Shown here: in pieces, positions 63,921 through 64,000 of the stretch
Numbering within the stretch: the first letter of the stretch is position 1
How the letters are laid out: the number at the start of each line of letters is the position of its first letter
Source: Nesterenkonia aurantiaca
Lineage (GTDB): Bacteria; Actinomycetota; Actinomycetes; Actinomycetales; Micrococcaceae
Assembly (NCBI RefSeq): GCF_004364585.1
Contig: NZ_SOAN01000010.1
Coordinates: forward strand, 40,679 to 104,678
Length of the DNA stretch: 64,000 nucleotides
Reading direction: 5' to 3'
Program-made: the position numbers and the translations under genes
The notes under the pieces: model-generated
Databases searched by the model: none
What the model was told of the DNA's origin: nothing
The model's input: only the letters and a program-made list of their open reading frames with translations

Positions 63921-64000
63921 TGTTAGGTCCACACGTTGTGGGAGTCGTCGTTCTCCGTTTGGTAGGTGCATTGCCGAGCGTACTCGGCGGGCGTGAGGTA
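63921..64000 (-). mobile_element. End of an IS3-type insertion sequence
   Basis: From TGTTAGGTCC at 63921 the DNA no longer encodes ComEC on the plus strand but does encode a transposase C-terminus on the minus strand. The boundary begins 5'-TG, as IS3-family terminal repeats do. Base composition drops (several AT-rich runs) relative to comEC. Only 80 bases are visible, so the other end, the target duplication and the exact family cannot be checked. Confidence 0.8.
63923..64000 (-). CDS. IS3-family transposase (OrfB), C-terminal end (partial)
   Basis: The minus strand reads YLTPAEYARQCTYQTEND then DSHNVWT and a TAA stop at 63925-63923, two bases from the inferred IS end. The LTPAEYA segment is the usual C-terminal signature of IS3-family integrase-type transposases, just after the last helix of the DDE domain. 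25 codons are visible; the rest lies beyond the window. Confidence 0.78.
   Translation of the reverse strand, partial: YLTPAEYARQCTYQTENDDSHNVWT

Noticed and set aside
62646..63926. A naturally short ComEC ending at 63926
   Set aside because: The last residues differ from any ComEC continuation and the stop lies in sequence that codes for a transposase end on the other strand.

Overview
The window is a GC-rich chromosomal segment of an actinobacterium, most likely a Micrococcaceae/Nesterenkonia-like member of the Micrococcales. This rests on gene order (lepA-hemW-hrcA-dnaJ-rsmE-phoH-ybeY-CNNM-era-leuA-recO-uppS), the actinobacterial ctaC-ctaD-ctaF and ctaE-qcrCAB respiratory genes, mihF-gmk-rpoZ-coaBC-metK-priA, the long two-domain LeuA and the helicase-dead PriA. 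The species cannot be fixed from sequence alone. I see no rRNA or tRNA gene, CRISPR array or prophage. About 95% of the DNA is protein-coding, mostly housekeeping.

Layout. 1-10.1 kb: the lepA tail, hemW, a DUF4870 gene, a DUF3097 gene divergent from hrcA-dnaJ (CIRCE element between them), then rsmE, phoH, ybeY, a CNNM/CorC protein and era. 10.1-17.3 kb: leuA behind an apparent leucine leader peptide and long-range RNA pairing, recO, uppS, an alpha/beta hydrolase divergent from pyrD, a DUF3043 gene and erpA. 17.6-27.1 kb: respiratory supercomplex genes ctaC-ctaD-ctaF, then def and trpD (minus strand), then ctaE-qcrC-qcrA-qcrB. 27.4-32.1 kb (minus): rarA, aspS, hisS. 32.2-39.4 kb: a DUF349 gene, mltG and the shikimate genes aroE-aroC-aroK-aroB. 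39.5-51.1 kb: efp, nusB, the pyrimidine operon pyrR-pyrB-pyrC-(PH-like membrane gene)-carA-carB-pyrF, then mihF-gmk-rpoZ. 51.2-56.8 kb: coaBC, metK, a VTT-domain membrane protein (minus), priA. 56.8-64 kb: a second alpha/beta hydrolase (minus), leuS, degV, comEA and a comEC cut short by an insertion sequence whose end lies at the right edge.

Expression logic. Many genes are joined by 1-8 base start/stop overlaps, so translational coupling is the rule inside operons. At transcription-unit heads the recurring arrangement is a TAnnnT -10 box ending 6-8 bases before the ATG/GTG, which predicts leaderless mRNAs; I count about 18 such starts. Specific control elements are a CIRCE operator (hrcA), a PyrR-type RNA hairpin (pyrR), a leucine attenuator-like leader (leuA) and a palindrome over the comEA promoter.

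I did not find a novel multi-gene defence or biosynthetic system. The items most worth follow-up are the IS-interrupted comEC together with evidence that comEC and lepA, normally neighbours, sit at opposite ends of the window; the leuA leader; the leaderless promoter set; and a scatter of short tandem duplications in and between genes.
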